A stretch of 64,000 nt of DNA, taken from assembly GCF_024612015.1 (NCBI RefSeq), contig NZ_CP102512.1, positions 2,542,001-2,606,000 on the forward strand, in the 5' to 3' direction. The notes beneath the pieces are model-generated. The model had not been told where the DNA came from. It did not search any database and was given only the letters and a program-made list of their open reading frames with translations. This DNA comes from Streptomyces sp. CA-210063. Lineage in GTDB: Bacteria > Actinomycetota > Actinomycetes > Streptomycetales > Streptomycetaceae. Made by a program: the position numbers and the translations under genes. Positions 26,197 to 36,035 of this stretch are shown here, one piece after another. Position 1 is the first letter of the stretch. The number at the start of each line of letters is the position of its first letter.

Positions 26197-27575
26197 TTCG
26201 CCGACTCCTCGTTCTCGTCGGTGGTGGCGGTGGCCTCCGCCACGGCGGCTTCCTCTTCGTCGCCCTCTTCGCCGTCGACGGGCTCGTAGACGAGTACCGC
26301 GCGGTTGTCGGGCCGCAGGCGGGCCTTGGCGATCTCCTGGACCTCGTCGGCCGTCACTTCGAGGACGCGGTCGACGGCGGTGAGGGCGAGCTTCGGGTCG
26401 CCGAACAGGACCGCGAACCGGCACAGTTCGTCGGCGCGGCCCGCGACCGTGCCGAGCCGGTCCAGCCACTCGCGCTCCAGCTGGGCCTGGGCACGCTCCA
26501 TCTCCTCCGCCGTGGGACCCTCCGCGGCGAACCGGGCCAGCTCCTCGTCGACGGCGGCCTCGATGACGGGCACCTCGACATCGCCCGAGGTCTTCACGTC
26601 CAGCCACGCCACGGAGGGCGCGCCGGCCAGCCGCAACAGGCCGAACCCGGCCGTCACGGCCGTGCGGTCACGGCGTACGAGCCGGTTGTACAGGCGGGAG
26701 GACTCGCCGCCGCCGAGGATCGTGAGCGCCAGGTCGGCCGCGTCGCACGCGCGCGTGCCGTCCTCGGGCAGCCGGTAGGCGGCCATCAACGCGCGCGCGG
26801 GCACCTTCTCCTCGACGACCTCGCGCAGCTGCTCGCCGATGATGTCGGGGAGTGTGCCGTCACGGGGCTCGGGCTTGCCGTCGTACGCCGGGATGGAGCC
26901 GAAGTACTTCTCGATCCACGCGAGCGTCTGCTCCGGGTCGATGTCGCCGACGACCGAGAGGACGGCGTTGTTGGGCGCGTAGTAGGTGCGGAAGAACTGG
27001 CGAGCGTCCTCCAGGCTGGCCGCCGACAGGTCCTCCATCGAGCCGATGGGGGTGTGACGGTAGGGGTGGCCCTCCGGGTAGGCCAGGCGGAAGATCTTCT
27101 CGAAGACGGTGCCGTACGGCACGTTGTCGTACCGCTGCCGGCGCTCGTTCTTGACGACGTCCCGCTGGTTGTCCAGGTTCTTCTGGTCGAGCGCGACCAG
27201 CAGGCTGCCCATGCGGTCCGCCTCCAGCCACAGCGCGAGCTCCAGCTGGTGGGTGGGCATGGTCTCGAAGTAGTTGGTGCGCTCCCAGCTCGTCGTGCCG
27301 TTCAGCGAACCGCCGGCGCCCTGGACCAGCTCGAAGTGACCGTTGCCCGGGACCTGCTTCGAACCCTGGAACATCAGGTGCTCGAAGAGGTGGGCGAGGC
27401 CGGTGCGGCCCTCGACCTCGTGGCGCGAGCCGACGTCGTACCAGAGGCACACCGCGGCGACCGGGGTCAGGTGGTCCTCGGAGAGCACCACGCGCAGGCC
27501 GTTGTCCAGGCGGTGCTCCTTCACTGTCAGGCCTTCGGAGCCTGCCTCGGCTGTGGCCGTGTGACCCATGGGCAT
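26193..27575 (-). CDS. M16 zinc metallopeptidase, catalytic subunit
   Basis: A 460-residue M16 peptidase with the complete inverted zinc motif HLFEH in [14 protein letters not shown] and the downstream Glu region ([16 protein letters not shown]). Cytoplasmic; no signal peptide. Three in-frame ATGs occur at 27581, 27575 and 27569; GAAGGG is best spaced for 27575. The C terminus is strongly acidic. It is followed by a zinc-less partner in a four-base overlap and is divergent from parC. Confidence 0.92.
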   Translation of the reverse strand: MPMGHTATAEAGSEGLTVKEHRLDNGLRVVLSEDHLTPVAAVCLWYDVGSRHEVEGRTGLAHLFEHLMFQGSKQVPGNGHFELVQGAGGSLNGTTSWERTNYFETMPTHQLELALWLEADRMGSLLVALDQKNLDNQRDVVKNERRQRYDNVPYGTVFEKIFRLAYPEGHPYRHTPIGSMEDLSAASLEDARQFFRTYYAPNNAVLSVVGDIDPEQTLAWIEKYFGSIPAYDGKPEPRDGTLPDIIGEQLREVVEEKVPARALMAAYRLPEDGTRACDAADLALTILGGGESSRLYNRLVRRDRTAVTAGFGLLRLAGAPSVAWLDVKTSGDVEVPVIEAAVDEELARFAAEGPTAEEMERAQAQLEREWLDRLGTVAGRADELCRFAVLFGDPKLALTAVDRVLEVTADEVQEIAKARLRPDNRAVLVYEPVDGEEGDEEEAAVAEATATTDENEESAK

Positions 27576-27867
27576 GTACATCCCTTCGCTGGCGAGAGCG
27601 GTCGGTGAAAACCGCGGTTGTCCTGCCGTTCCTGCCACTGTATGCAAGCGCGCGGGCCCTCGGATAAGTTCCCGGACGACGTACGCCGAGGGCGAGAGCG
27701 GGGTCGCAGTCGGCGGGAAGTGGTTACAGTCGGCGCACGCTGTTGACGCGGCGGCTCGGAGCGCCGGGCCCGGCGGTCGGAGCCGGGCCGTGTCCGCGTT
27801 GTCGGTGCGGCAGTCCACAATGGTCCGCGTCAGAGTCCATTCACGTCTCAGCAAGGAGCCGGCAGCG

Positions 27868-30324
27868 ATGGCCCGCCGCAGCACGAAGACCCCGCCGCCC
27901 GACGACGCGTACGAGGAGAAGATCCTCGACATCGACGTCGTCGACGAGATGCAGGGCTCCTTCCTGGAGTACGCGTACTCGGTCATCTACTCCCGAGCCC
28001 TGCCGGACGCCCGTGACGGTCTGAAGCCGGTGCACCGGCGGATCGTCTACCAGATGAACGAGATGGGCCTGCGCCCCGACCGCGGCTACGTGAAGTGCGC
28101 CCGCGTCGTCGGCGAGGTCATGGGTAAGTTGCACCCGCACGGCGACTCGTCGATCTACGACGCCCTGGTGCGCCTCGCCCAGCCCTTCTCCATGCGGCTC
28201 CCGCTGGTCGACGGCCACGGCAACTTCGGCTCACTGGGCAACGACGACCCGCCGGCCGCCATGCGGTACACCGAGTGCCGGATGGCCGACGCGACGAGCC
28301 TGATGACGGAGTCGATCGAGGAGAACACGGTCGACTTCGCGCCCAACTACGACGGCCAGGAACAGGAGCCGGTGGCACTGCCCGCCGCCTTCCCGAACCT
28401 GCTGGTCAACGGCGCGTCCGGCATCGCCGTCGGCATGGCCACCAATATGCCGCCGCACAACCTGGGCGAGGTCATCGCGGCCGCCCGCCACCTCATCAGG
28501 TACCCGAACGCCGACCTGGACACGCTGATGAAGCACGTCCCGGGCCCCGACCTGCCCACCGGCGGCCGGATCGTCGGCCTCTCCGGGATCAGGGACGCGT
28601 ACGCGACGGGCCGCGGCACCTTCAAGATCCGCGCCACGGTGACGGTGGACAACGTGACGGCCCGCCGCAAGGGCCTGATCGTCACCGAACTGCCGTTCGC
28701 CGTCGGCCCGGAGAAGGTGATCGCCAAGATCAAGGACCTGGTCGGCTCCAAGAAGCTGCAGGGCATCGCCGACGTCAAGGACCTCACCGACCGCGCGCAC
28801 GGCCTGCGCCTCGTCATCGAGATCAAGAACGGCTTCGTACCGGAGGCCGTCCTGGAGCAGCTCTACAAGCTGACGCCGATGGAGGAGTCCTTCGGCATCA
28901 ACAACGTGGCCCTGGTCGACGGCCAGCCCCTCACCCTGGGCCTCAAGGAGCTCCTGGAGGTCTACCTCGACCACCGCTTCGAGGTCGTACGACGCCGCTC
29001 GGAGTTCCGCCGCAGCAAGCGGCGCGACCGTCTGCACCTGGTCGAGGGCCTGCTCACCGCGCTGGTGGACATCGACGAGGTCATCCGTCTGATCCGCTCC
29101 AGCGACAACTCCGCACAGGCCAAGGAGCGCCTGATCGAGCGCTTCTCCCTGTCGGACATCCAGACGCAGTACATCCTCGACACCCCGCTGCGCCGCCTCA
29201 CCAGGTTCGACCGCATCGAGCTGGAGTCCGAGAAGGACAGGCTCAACGCCGAGATCGCGGAGCTGACGCGCATCCTGGACTCGGACGCGGAGCTGCGCAA
29301 GCTGGTCTCCGGTGAACTGGCCGCGGTGGCGAAGAAGTTCGGCACCGAGCGGCGTACGGTGCTGCTGGAGTCCTCGGGCACCCAGGTGGCCACGGTCCCG
29401 CTCCAGGTGGCGGACGACCCGTGCCGGGTGCTGCTGTCGTCGACGGGTCTGCTGGCCCGTACGGCCAACGGCGAGCCCTTCGCGGCCGACGAGGACGGCA
29501 AGCGGGCCAAGCACGACGTCATCGTCTCGGCGGTCCCGGCGACGGCCCGGGGCGAGGTGGGCGCGGTGACCTCCACCGGCCGCCTGCTGCGCCTGAACGT
29601 GGTCGACCTGCCGCAGCTGCCGGACACATCGGCGGCCCCCAACCTGTCGGGCGGCGCCCCGCTCACGGAGTTCCTCTCCCTCCAGGACGGCGAGACGATC
29701 ATCTGTCTGACGACGCTCGACGAGTCGTCGCCCGGGCTGGCCATCGGCACCGAGCAGGGTGTCGTCAAGCGTGTGGTCCCCGACTATCCGTCCAACAAGG
29801 AGGAGCTGGAGGTCATCACGCTCAAGGAGGGCGACCGGATCGTCGGCGCCATCGAGCTGCGCACCGGCGAGGAGGACCTGGTCTTCATCACGGACGATGC
29901 CCAGCTGCTGCGCTACCAGGCCTCCCAGGTCCGTCCGCAGGGCCGCCCGGCCGGCGGCATGACCGGCATCAAGCTCACCGAGGGCGCGAAGGTCATCTCC
30001 TTCACCGCCGTCGACCCGGCCGTGGACGCGGTCGTCTTCACGGTGGCGGGCTCCCGCGGCACCCTCGACGACTCCGTCCAGACCACGGGCAAGCTCACCC
30101 CCTTCGACCAGTACCCCCGCAAGGGCCGCGCCACGGGCGGTGTCCGCTGCCAGCGGTTCCTCAAGGGCGAGGACTGCCTGTCCGTCGCCTGGGCGGGCCC
30201 CGTCCCGGCCCGCGCCGCACAGAAGAACGGCATGCCGGCCGACCTCCCGGAGATGGACCCGCGCCGCGACGGCTCGGGCGTGTCCCTGAGCAAGACGGTG
30301 TCGGTGGTGGCGGGTCCGGTGTGA
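27868..30324 (+). CDS. parC: DNA topoisomerase IV subunit A
   Basis: An 818-residue type IIA topoisomerase A subunit. The catalytic Tyr is Y134 in AAMRYTECR. The quinolone-determining region keeps S94 and D98 ([12 protein letters not shown]), the sensitive-type residues. The C-terminal beta-pinwheel runs from about 500. It lacks a canonical gyrase GyrA-box, and parE lies 11.6 kb downstream, so ParC is preferred to GyrA. It decatenates and relaxes daughter chromosomes. The ATG has AAGGAG upstream; the reading frame is open 300 bases earlier but without coding support. Confidence 0.93.
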   Translation: MARRSTKTPPPDDAYEEKILDIDVVDEMQGSFLEYAYSVIYSRALPDARDGLKPVHRRIVYQMNEMGLRPDRGYVKCARVVGEVMGKLHPHGDSSIYDALVRLAQPFSMRLPLVDGHGNFGSLGNDDPPAAMRYTECRMADATSLMTESIEENTVDFAPNYDGQEQEPVALPAAFPNLLVNGASGIAVGMATNMPPHNLGEVIAAARHLIRYPNADLDTLMKHVPGPDLPTGGRIVGLSGIRDAYATGRGTFKIRATVTVDNVTARRKGLIVTELPFAVGPEKVIAKIKDLVGSKKLQGIADVKDLTDRAHGLRLVIEIKNGFVPEAVLEQLYKLTPMEESFGINNVALVDGQPLTLGLKELLEVYLDHRFEVVRRRSEFRRSKRRDRLHLVEGLLTALVDIDEVIRLIRSSDNSAQAKERLIERFSLSDIQTQYILDTPLRRLTRFDRIELESEKDRLNAEIAELTRILDSDAELRKLVSGELAAVAKKFGTERRTVLLESSGTQVATVPLQVADDPCRVLLSSTGLLARTANGEPFAADEDGKRAKHDVIVSAVPATARGEVGAVTSTGRLLRLNVVDLPQLPDTSAAPNLSGGAPLTEFLSLQDGETIICLTTLDESSPGLAIGTEQGVVKRVVPDYPSNKEELEVITLKEGDRIVGAIELRTGEEDLVFITDDAQLLRYQASQVRPQGRPAGGMTGIKLTEGAKVISFTAVDPAVDAVVFTVAGSRGTLDDSVQTTGKLTPFDQYPRKGRATGGVRCQRFLKGEDCLSVAWAGPVPARAAQKNGMPADLPEMDPRRDGSGVSLSKTVSVVAGPV

Positions 30325-30334
30325 GCCTGAGCCT

Positions 30335-31474
30335 TCAGACGCCGTCGTAGGAAGCCTCGGGTTCCTCGGCCCCCGCCTCCTGTACGTAGCGGAGGACGCC
30401 CCACATGCCGTGTTCGTCGGCGTGTGGGGCGTCGTCCTTGCACGCCTCCAACTCCTTGCTCAGGGCCGGGGCGTCGATACCGGCCCCGATGAGCACCAGC
30501 CGGCTGAGACGGTTCTCGTCACCGTCCGCCCAGGGCTCGGGAAAGAACCGCAGGAACCGCCCCACGGCATGCACGGCGTAACGGTTCCGGAGGTCGTACG
30601 GCCCGAAGTCGACGTACCCCTTGATGCGGTAGAGCCCTTCGGACCTGCCGTCGAGGAACTCCATGAGCCGCCGGGGGTTGAGCGGCACGTCGGAGACGAA
30701 GGCGACGCTGTCGTAGCCGGTGTGCAGATGCCCGACGTGATCGTCACCGTCCTCCCCGCCCCCGTCCCCGTTCCCGTCCTCGTCCTCGTCCTCATCGTGT
30801 CGATGAAGGTCGTCGAAGGAGAGCTGGCCGATGCGCTCCTCGGAGGGCCGGCAGTCGAAGAGGAACTCGGGATCGATACGCCCGTAGGTGGCGGGTACGA
30901 CGGCCGCACCGTCACTGAGCGAGCGGACGAGCTCCAGGACGCGCTCTCCGTCCTCGGCGCGGTCGAGCTTGTTGACGACGACGAGGTCGGCGATGCCGAG
31001 ATGCCGGTCGATCCCGGGATGTCGCTGCCTGGTCTCCAGGAACTCGGCCGCGTCGACGACCTCCACGAGCCCTCCGTACAGCACCCGGGGACTCTCGCTG
31101 GCGAGCACCATCCGCATGAGTTCCTGCGGCTCGGCGAGACCGCTCGCCTCGATGACGATGACATCGATCCCGGCGGACGGCTCGGCGAGCCGCTCCAGAT
31201 AGACATCCAGCTCACTGGCGTCGACGGCACAGCACAGACACCCGTTGCCCAGCGACACGGTGGAATCGCCGAGCGCCCCGGCCACGGCCATCGCGTCGAT
31301 CTCGATCGCCCCGAAGTCATTGACCACAGCACCGATACGGCTGCCGCCGCTGCGGTGGAGGAGGTGATTGAGCAGGGTCGTCTTGCCGGAACCGAGGAAT
31401 CCGGCGAGGACGACGACCGGGATCTGCCGCGAGCCCAGCGGACTCGGGCTCGGATTCGACGACTGGCTCAACAC
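30335..31474 (-). CDS. CobW/COG0523-family GTPase
   Basis: A 379-residue G3E GTPase. The P-loop is GFLGSGKTT (25-33), the metal-binding CxCC is CLCC (79-82), the guanine motif is VVNKLD, and a His/Asp-rich loop lies around 222-255. The C-terminal CobW domain includes GLYRIKGYVDFGP. Such proteins act as metallochaperones, often for zinc; the histidine-rich loop favours zinc, but this is inference. The GTG start follows GAGAGGGCG. It converges with parC, with only ten bases between the stops. Confidence 0.9.
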   Translation of the reverse strand: MLSQSSNPSPSPLGSRQIPVVVLAGFLGSGKTTLLNHLLHRSGGSRIGAVVNDFGAIEIDAMAVAGALGDSTVSLGNGCLCCAVDASELDVYLERLAEPSAGIDVIVIEASGLAEPQELMRMVLASESPRVLYGGLVEVVDAAEFLETRQRHPGIDRHLGIADLVVVNKLDRAEDGERVLELVRSLSDGAAVVPATYGRIDPEFLFDCRPSEERIGQLSFDDLHRHDEDEDEDGNGDGGGEDGDDHVGHLHTGYDSVAFVSDVPLNPRRLMEFLDGRSEGLYRIKGYVDFGPYDLRNRYAVHAVGRFLRFFPEPWADGDENRLSRLVLIGAGIDAPALSKELEACKDDAPHADEHGMWGVLRYVQEAGAEEPEASYDGV

Positions 31475-31840
31475 ACGCCCTCTCTCACACCGTTGTGTGC
31501 GCCGGCTCGCGGCCGGCCCACCGTACGAGGACGGCTCATGGACCGGCTCTCACCGGAACGCCGCAGCTCTCGTACGTCCTTTGAATGCCGCCCCAGGATA
31601 CGAGTGGGGGCGAGCGCCCCGTGGAGTGAACGATTGTGAGCGGCGCCTGCGGGGCACACGTCTGGCATGGCGCCGGTTCGCGCGACCCGCGCATCCCTCC
31701 GTGCGCCTCCTCTCCGCCTCCCAGCCGACCAGCGCCGCTCGGACACTGGAGGCGGCAAGCGCCGCCCACCGCTCGCCGGTCCCCATCCCGTCGACCCGCA
31801 TCCGACGACCGGCGGACGGCCGCCTGAACCGGGGGTTGAC
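31475..31840. other. 366-base gap upstream of the DUF6082 gene
   Basis: No gene, hairpin or operator was recognised. It marks the left side of a small accessory islet and presumably carries the promoters of both flanking divergent genes. Confidence 0.4.
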
Positions 31841-32398
31841 ATGGCCACACAGAGAAGCGGAAGTCGAAGGCTGGGCGCCTGGGCAGCAGCGGGCATGGGG
31901 CTGGTAACAGGCGCCCTCACCACGCTGGCCACGCGTCGCCGGGAAGTCACCACGCTTCGTTCACGCATCGAACGTCTGGAGCGGGACGCGCAGAACCAGC
32001 ACCAGGCCAATCTCGCCCATCAGCAGCGCCTGCACTGGGAACTGCTGAGCAAGGCCATGGACGACCCCGAACTCGCCGAGGTGCTGAACACCTATGACGA
32101 GGCCTTCTCCGTGAAGAAGCAGCGGCAGTTCCTCTTCGCCAACGCCCTTTACACCAACGCGCTCTGCTACCACCGCATGGGCAACATCAGCAGGGAGGAG
32201 TTCTTCGGATTCGTCCGAGGGATCCTGCAGAATGCCGTCTTTCGCGAGTACTGGTACGCCACCCGCCCTCATCGAGCAACACTGATCGACGCCTCCGAAG
32301 AGGCGGAACTCGGCCGTATGGTCGACGACCTGCTGCGCCAACTGGAGGAGGCGGACATCGACGAGTGGTGGGTCGTCGGTGAGCCTCCGACGGAGTAG
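31841..32398 (+). CDS. DUF6082 membrane-anchored protein
   Basis: A 185-residue protein of the streptomycete DUF6082 family, function unknown. A single N-terminal hydrophobic helix (about 11-30) is followed by a coiled-coil-like basic/acidic stretch (35-60) and a helical domain with the family pattern LSKAMDDPELAEVLNTYD and GNISREEFFGFVRGIL. It is likely anchored in the membrane facing the cytoplasm. The ATG follows GGGGG. Codon use is a little less GC-biased than in neighbouring core genes, consistent with acquisition. Confidence 0.8.
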   Translation: MATQRSGSRRLGAWAAAGMGLVTGALTTLATRRREVTTLRSRIERLERDAQNQHQANLAHQQRLHWELLSKAMDDPELAEVLNTYDEAFSVKKQRQFLFANALYTNALCYHRMGNISREEFFGFVRGILQNAVFREYWYATRPHRATLIDASEEAELGRMVDDLLRQLEEADIDEWWVVGEPPTE

Positions 32399-32670
32399 AG
32401 CCATGCATGGCTGACGACATCGTTAAGCCCCGTCCACTCGCTCCACCTTCCCGAGTGGATCACGCCTCCGGGCGGTAACGAACTCATAAACTCGCCCGTT
32501 TCCCCTGATGCCAACAGGGTTGACTGCACGCGATCGCGTAAGGGTCACCCCCTCCGAACAGTCGCTCCATGCCGCCCGGTCGTCGAGGTAGCAGCCCCAC
32601 AGGGCCGCATCGCGCCGCGCAGCCACAGCGCGCAGGCACTGAAGCCTTGAGACCAAGGGGAACTTGAACA

Positions 32671-33249
32671 GTGAGTCAGATCATCCGTCGGCTGGGGACT
32701 CCACCGAGCCTTCGCGGAAGCGTATCCGGACAGAATTGCCCGGATATCTTCGAATTGACCGACGGGGACTTCGCAGTCATCGGCACAGACGTCACGAGTA
32801 CGTTGGAACCGCGGCTTCCCGCCGACGTAACCCTCGGCGAGAGCGGACGCATCGTGGTGGTCACGCGTGAGACTCTGATTCATGCCAAGGCCGATATTCC
32901 TCTGGCCTCAGCCGGCATCGAAACGCCCGGCGCGCCGCTCGGCACAGCCCTATCCGCGGTAGCCACGTCCCGGCCTGTGCCCACACCCGTGAACAGGGAA
33001 GGTCAACAACAGGTGAAAATCGTACGCCGTATCGGTGTGCCGCCTCAGCAACGAGGCAGCCTCACCGGAGGAACCTGCCCAGACATCTTCGAACTGAGCG
33101 ACGGCAGTTTCGCCGTCATCGGCACTGAAGCCACGGACGCACTCGAAAACGAGTTGCCCTCCGACGCCGCCCGCGCGGACTACGAACGCATCGTGGTCAT
33201 CAGCCGCGAGACACTGATCCGAGCCAAGGCAGACATCCCGCTCGCCTGA
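32671..33249 (+). CDS. Unrecognised protein made of two tandem copies of one ~77-residue unit
   Basis: A 192-residue protein without a recognised domain. Residues 3-79 and 116-192 align end to end without gaps; by eye about 48 of 77 positions are identical. Both carry CPDIFEL, a DGxFAVIGT segment and the ending AKADIPLA. The 36-residue linker is Pro/Thr-rich. A GTG at 33013 starts the second copy and has GGGAAGG upstream, much like the AAGGGGAA before the first GTG, so the gene looks like a duplication in which the first stop was lost. No membrane segment. It ends in a strong terminator. Function unknown. Confidence 0.8.
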   Translation: MSQIIRRLGTPPSLRGSVSGQNCPDIFELTDGDFAVIGTDVTSTLEPRLPADVTLGESGRIVVVTRETLIHAKADIPLASAGIETPGAPLGTALSAVATSRPVPTPVNREGQQQVKIVRRIGVPPQQRGSLTGGTCPDIFELSDGSFAVIGTEATDALENELPSDAARADYERIVVISRETLIRAKADIPLA

Positions 33250-33280
33250 CTCGACGGCGCTCAGGCTCCGATGTGAACCC

Positions 33281-33314
33281 GGGCTCGACACCACGCATGG
33301 TGTCGAGCCCTTTT
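33281..33314 (+). terminator. Rho-independent terminator of the islet
   Basis: A perfect 12-bp stem (GGGCTCGACACC with GGTGTCGAGCCC), a six-base loop and TTTT. It lies 32 bases after the tandem-repeat gene and 40 bases from the converging citrate synthase stop. Confidence 0.93.
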
Positions 33315-33353
33315 CGTTCCGCACGCGAGCCGCCTTCACCCAGTGGACGGCCT

Positions 33354-34520
33354 CTACGCCACCGCGGGCACCGCCACCGGCGCCCCCGGCCCCACATACC
33401 GGGCCGCGGGACGGATGATCTTCGAGTCCTCCGCCTGTTCGACGATGTTGGCGCTCCAGCCGACGGTGCGGGCGGCCGCGAAGGTGGGGGTGAACATCTC
33501 GCGGGGCAGGCCGCAGAGTTCCATGACGACGCCCGCGTAGAACTCGACGTTGGTGTGCAGTGCGCGCCCGGGCTTCAGCTCGGCGAGGATCGACTCGACC
33601 TGGCGCTCCACCTCCACCGCGAAGGCGACCCGAGGCCCGCCGAACCGTTCCGCGATGCCGCGGAGCATGCGGGAGCGAGGGTCCTCGGTGCGGTAGACGG
33701 GGTGGCCGAAGCCCATGATGCGGTCGCCGGCGAGGACGCGTTCACGGATCCAGGGGTCGATGCGGTCGGGCGTGCCGATGGCATCGAGGGTGTCCAGCGC
33801 GCGGCTCGGAGCACCGCCGTGGAGAGGACCGGAGAGCGCGCCCACGGCACCCACGAGGCAGGCCGCCACGTCCGCGCCCGTCGACGCGATGACCCGCGCC
33901 GTGAAGGTTGATGCATTGAATCCGTGATCAATGGTTGAGATCAAGTATTGCTCGATCGCCCGCGACCGAAGGGGGTCCGGTTCCGAACCGGTCAACATGT
34001 AGAGGTAGTTGGCGGCATAGGGAAGGTCGTCCCGCGGCTCGATCGGGTCCAGCCCCCGCCCCAGTCGGTACAGCGCCGTGAGCAGGGTCGGTACGGCCGC
34101 CGACGCGGCCAGCGCGTCCGCGCGGCGCTCGTCCGCGCCGAGGTCGTACACGGGCCGGAAGCCCTTGGAGGCGCCGAACAGCGACAGGGCGGTGCGCAGG
34201 CCGGACAGCGGGCCGGAGTGGGCGCTCGCCGTCGCGATCGCGGGCAGTGCGACCCGTACGTCATCGGGCAGCCGGCGCAGGGGGCGGACCCGGTCGACGA
34301 ACGCGCTCCGCTGCGACGCGTCCGGCAGTTCGCCGTGCACCATCAGATGCCAGACGTCCTCGAAGTCACGGGTCCGCGCGAGTTCGACGGCCGAGTACTG
34401 GCGGTAGTGGTAGAAGCCCTCCTGCCCCCTGACGTCACCCAATGAGGTGTCGGTGACGACGACGCCCGCGAGTCCTCGCGGCACGTCGACGTGGGTGGAC
34501 GCGGCCCGATTGATGGACAT
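33354..34520 (-). CDS. Citrate synthase-like protein 2
   Basis: A 388-residue citrate synthase family member. The oxaloacetate/catalytic histidines are present as H234 (GPLHGG) and H273 (GFGHPVYR), but the usual catalytic Asp position reads NVEFYAG, i.e. Glu (E326). It should condense acetyl-CoA or propionyl-CoA with oxaloacetate, possibly acting as a 2-methylcitrate synthase. AGGAGGAG precedes the ATG at 34520. It is divergent from a second paralogue that has a DNA-binding N terminus; the shared 98-base gap holds a perfect palindrome. Confidence 0.88.
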   Translation of the reverse strand: MSINRAASTHVDVPRGLAGVVVTDTSLGDVRGQEGFYHYRQYSAVELARTRDFEDVWHLMVHGELPDASQRSAFVDRVRPLRRLPDDVRVALPAIATASAHSGPLSGLRTALSLFGASKGFRPVYDLGADERRADALAASAAVPTLLTALYRLGRGLDPIEPRDDLPYAANYLYMLTGSEPDPLRSRAIEQYLISTIDHGFNASTFTARVIASTGADVAACLVGAVGALSGPLHGGAPSRALDTLDAIGTPDRIDPWIRERVLAGDRIMGFGHPVYRTEDPRSRMLRGIAERFGGPRVAFAVEVERQVESILAELKPGRALHTNVEFYAGVVMELCGLPREMFTPTFAAARTVGWSANIVEQAEDSKIIRPAARYVGPGAPVAVPAVA

Positions 34521-34574
34521 GTCTCCTCCTTGCACTTGATTCGACTGTCCATGCTTGACTGGATCTCTGTCAAT

Positions 34575-34589
34575 ATTGATTGAATCAAT
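34575..34589. promoter_or_regulatory. Perfect 15-bp palindrome between the two citrate synthase genes
   Basis: ATTGATT-G-AATCAAT, A/T-rich in a 70%-plus GC genome, lies 55 bases from one start and about 30 bases from the other. A partial half-site TTGATTC occurs near 34537. This is the form and location of an operator for a regulator of the divergent pair. Confidence 0.6.
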
Positions 34590-34618
34590 GTCTTGTCTAT
34601 ATGGATACGGTGACGTCC

Positions 34619-35905
34619 ATGAAGGAGCAAGGCGATCGAGAATCGACGGGCCCGGTGACTGCACACGCCCCCGCCCGCGCCGGCCGACGGCTCAGCACCA
34701 GAGAGACCGCCGAGGCGCTCGGTGTGAAGCCGGAGACCGTGTACGCGTACGTGAGCCGTGGCCAGCTCACCAGCCGACGGGACCCCAGCGGGCGCGGCAG
34801 CACCTTCGACGCCGAGGAGGTGGCGGCGCTTGCACGGCGCAACAGGCGGGAGAGCAGCGGGAGTCCGGCCGCGGCGGGCGAGCTCGCCGTCCGCACCCGG
34901 CTCACCCTCATCGAGCAGGACCGCTACTACTTCCGCGGGGTCGACGCGACCGAACTCGCCGCGCGCCACTCCTACGAAGAGGTCGCCGAGTGGCTGTGGA
35001 CGGGCGAACTGCGGCCCGGCGTCACCTTCACCGCCCCGAAGGCGTCCGCCACGGCCGCCCGCCGCGCGGTCGACGCGCTGCCGGAGCACAGCGGCCCCCT
35101 CGACCGGCTGCGGGTGGCGGCGATCGCCGCCTCGGCGGCGGACCCGCTGCGCTTCGACCTCTCCGAGGGGGCCGTCCTCGGCACCGCGCGCACCCTCATC
35201 CCCACCCTCGTCGCCGCGCTCCCGCCGGTCTCGCGCTCCCACCGCGACTCCGGCCCGCTCGCCGACCGACTGTGGGCCCGGATCAGCGGCCGTACCCCCG
35301 ACGGGGCGTCCCTGCACGTCCTGGACACGGCCCTCGGGCTGCTCGTAGACCACGACCTGGCCGCCTCCACACTCGCGGTCCGCGTCGCCGCGTCGGCCCG
35401 CGCCCACGCGTACGCGGCCGTCTCGGCCGGTCTCGGCGTCGTCGAAGGCCCGCTGCACGGCGCGGCCAGCGCACTCGCCCACCGGCTGCTCCTCGATGTG
35501 CTGGACCACGGCAGCGCGGCCCCTGTGATCGCGGAGGAACTGCGCGCCGGCCGCGGCATCCCCGGGCTCGGCCACCGCCTCTACACGGGCGTCGATCCAC
35601 GCGCGCGTGCCCTGTTCGCACTCCTGGAGGGCGTCCCCCAGGCGGGGCCGGCCCTCGCGGCGGCCCGCGACATCGTGGCGACGTCCGCCCGCCACACGCC
35701 CCTGCACGCCAATGTCGACCTGGCCCTCGCGGTCCTCACCGTCTCCTTCGGCATGTCCTCCACCGCGGGCGAGACCGTCTTCGCCGTGGCCCGCACGGCG
35801 GGCTGGATCGCCCATGCCCTGGAGGAGTACGGGGAGCGTCCGCTACGGATGCGCCCGAGCGGCCAGTACGTGGGAGCGCAGCCGCCCCAACCGCTCCCGG
35901 AGTGA
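34619..35905 (+). CDS. Citrate synthase-like protein with N-terminal helix-turn-helix
   Basis: About 428 residues. Residues 24-70 form an excisionase/MerR-like HTH (RRLSTRETAEALGVKPETVY). The rest is a citrate synthase fold with EGPLHGAASAL, GLGHRLYTG and HANVDLALAV, so both histidines and the Asp are present. Such HTH-citrate synthases occur in actinobacteria, but their DNA role is not settled. Start choice is uncertain: ATGs at 34580, 34601 and 34619 lack ribosome sites; 34619 is chosen because upstream bases look like promoter. A leaderless transcript is possible. Confidence 0.83.
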   Translation: MKEQGDRESTGPVTAHAPARAGRRLSTRETAEALGVKPETVYAYVSRGQLTSRRDPSGRGSTFDAEEVAALARRNRRESSGSPAAAGELAVRTRLTLIEQDRYYFRGVDATELAARHSYEEVAEWLWTGELRPGVTFTAPKASATAARRAVDALPEHSGPLDRLRVAAIAASAADPLRFDLSEGAVLGTARTLIPTLVAALPPVSRSHRDSGPLADRLWARISGRTPDGASLHVLDTALGLLVDHDLAASTLAVRVAASARAHAYAAVSAGLGVVEGPLHGAASALAHRLLLDVLDHGSAAPVIAEELRAGRGIPGLGHRLYTGVDPRARALFALLEGVPQAGPALAAARDIVATSARHTPLHANVDLALAVLTVSFGMSSTAGETVFAVARTAGWIAHALEEYGERPLRMRPSGQYVGAQPPQPLPE

Positions 35906-36016
35906 GCCGCGGGCGCACCCTCAGCCCGCTCCCCACAAGGCGCCGGGTCCTGAATGCGCCCCTTGTGGACCCTGTTTGCACCCCTTCGGCCCGGCCGGAA
36001 TTCGCTCGCACGCAAC

Positions 36017-36035
36017 TCAGGTTAGGCTCACCTCT
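36017..36035 (+). promoter_or_regulatory. Iron box (DmdR/DtxR-type) abutting the ferredoxin-like gene
   Basis: TCAGGTTAGGCTCACCTCT matches the streptomycete iron-box consensus TTAGGTTAGGCTCACCTAA at 16 of 19 positions and ends exactly at the GTG start of the next gene. Binding of the iron-loaded repressor here would block transcription. Confidence 0.8.
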
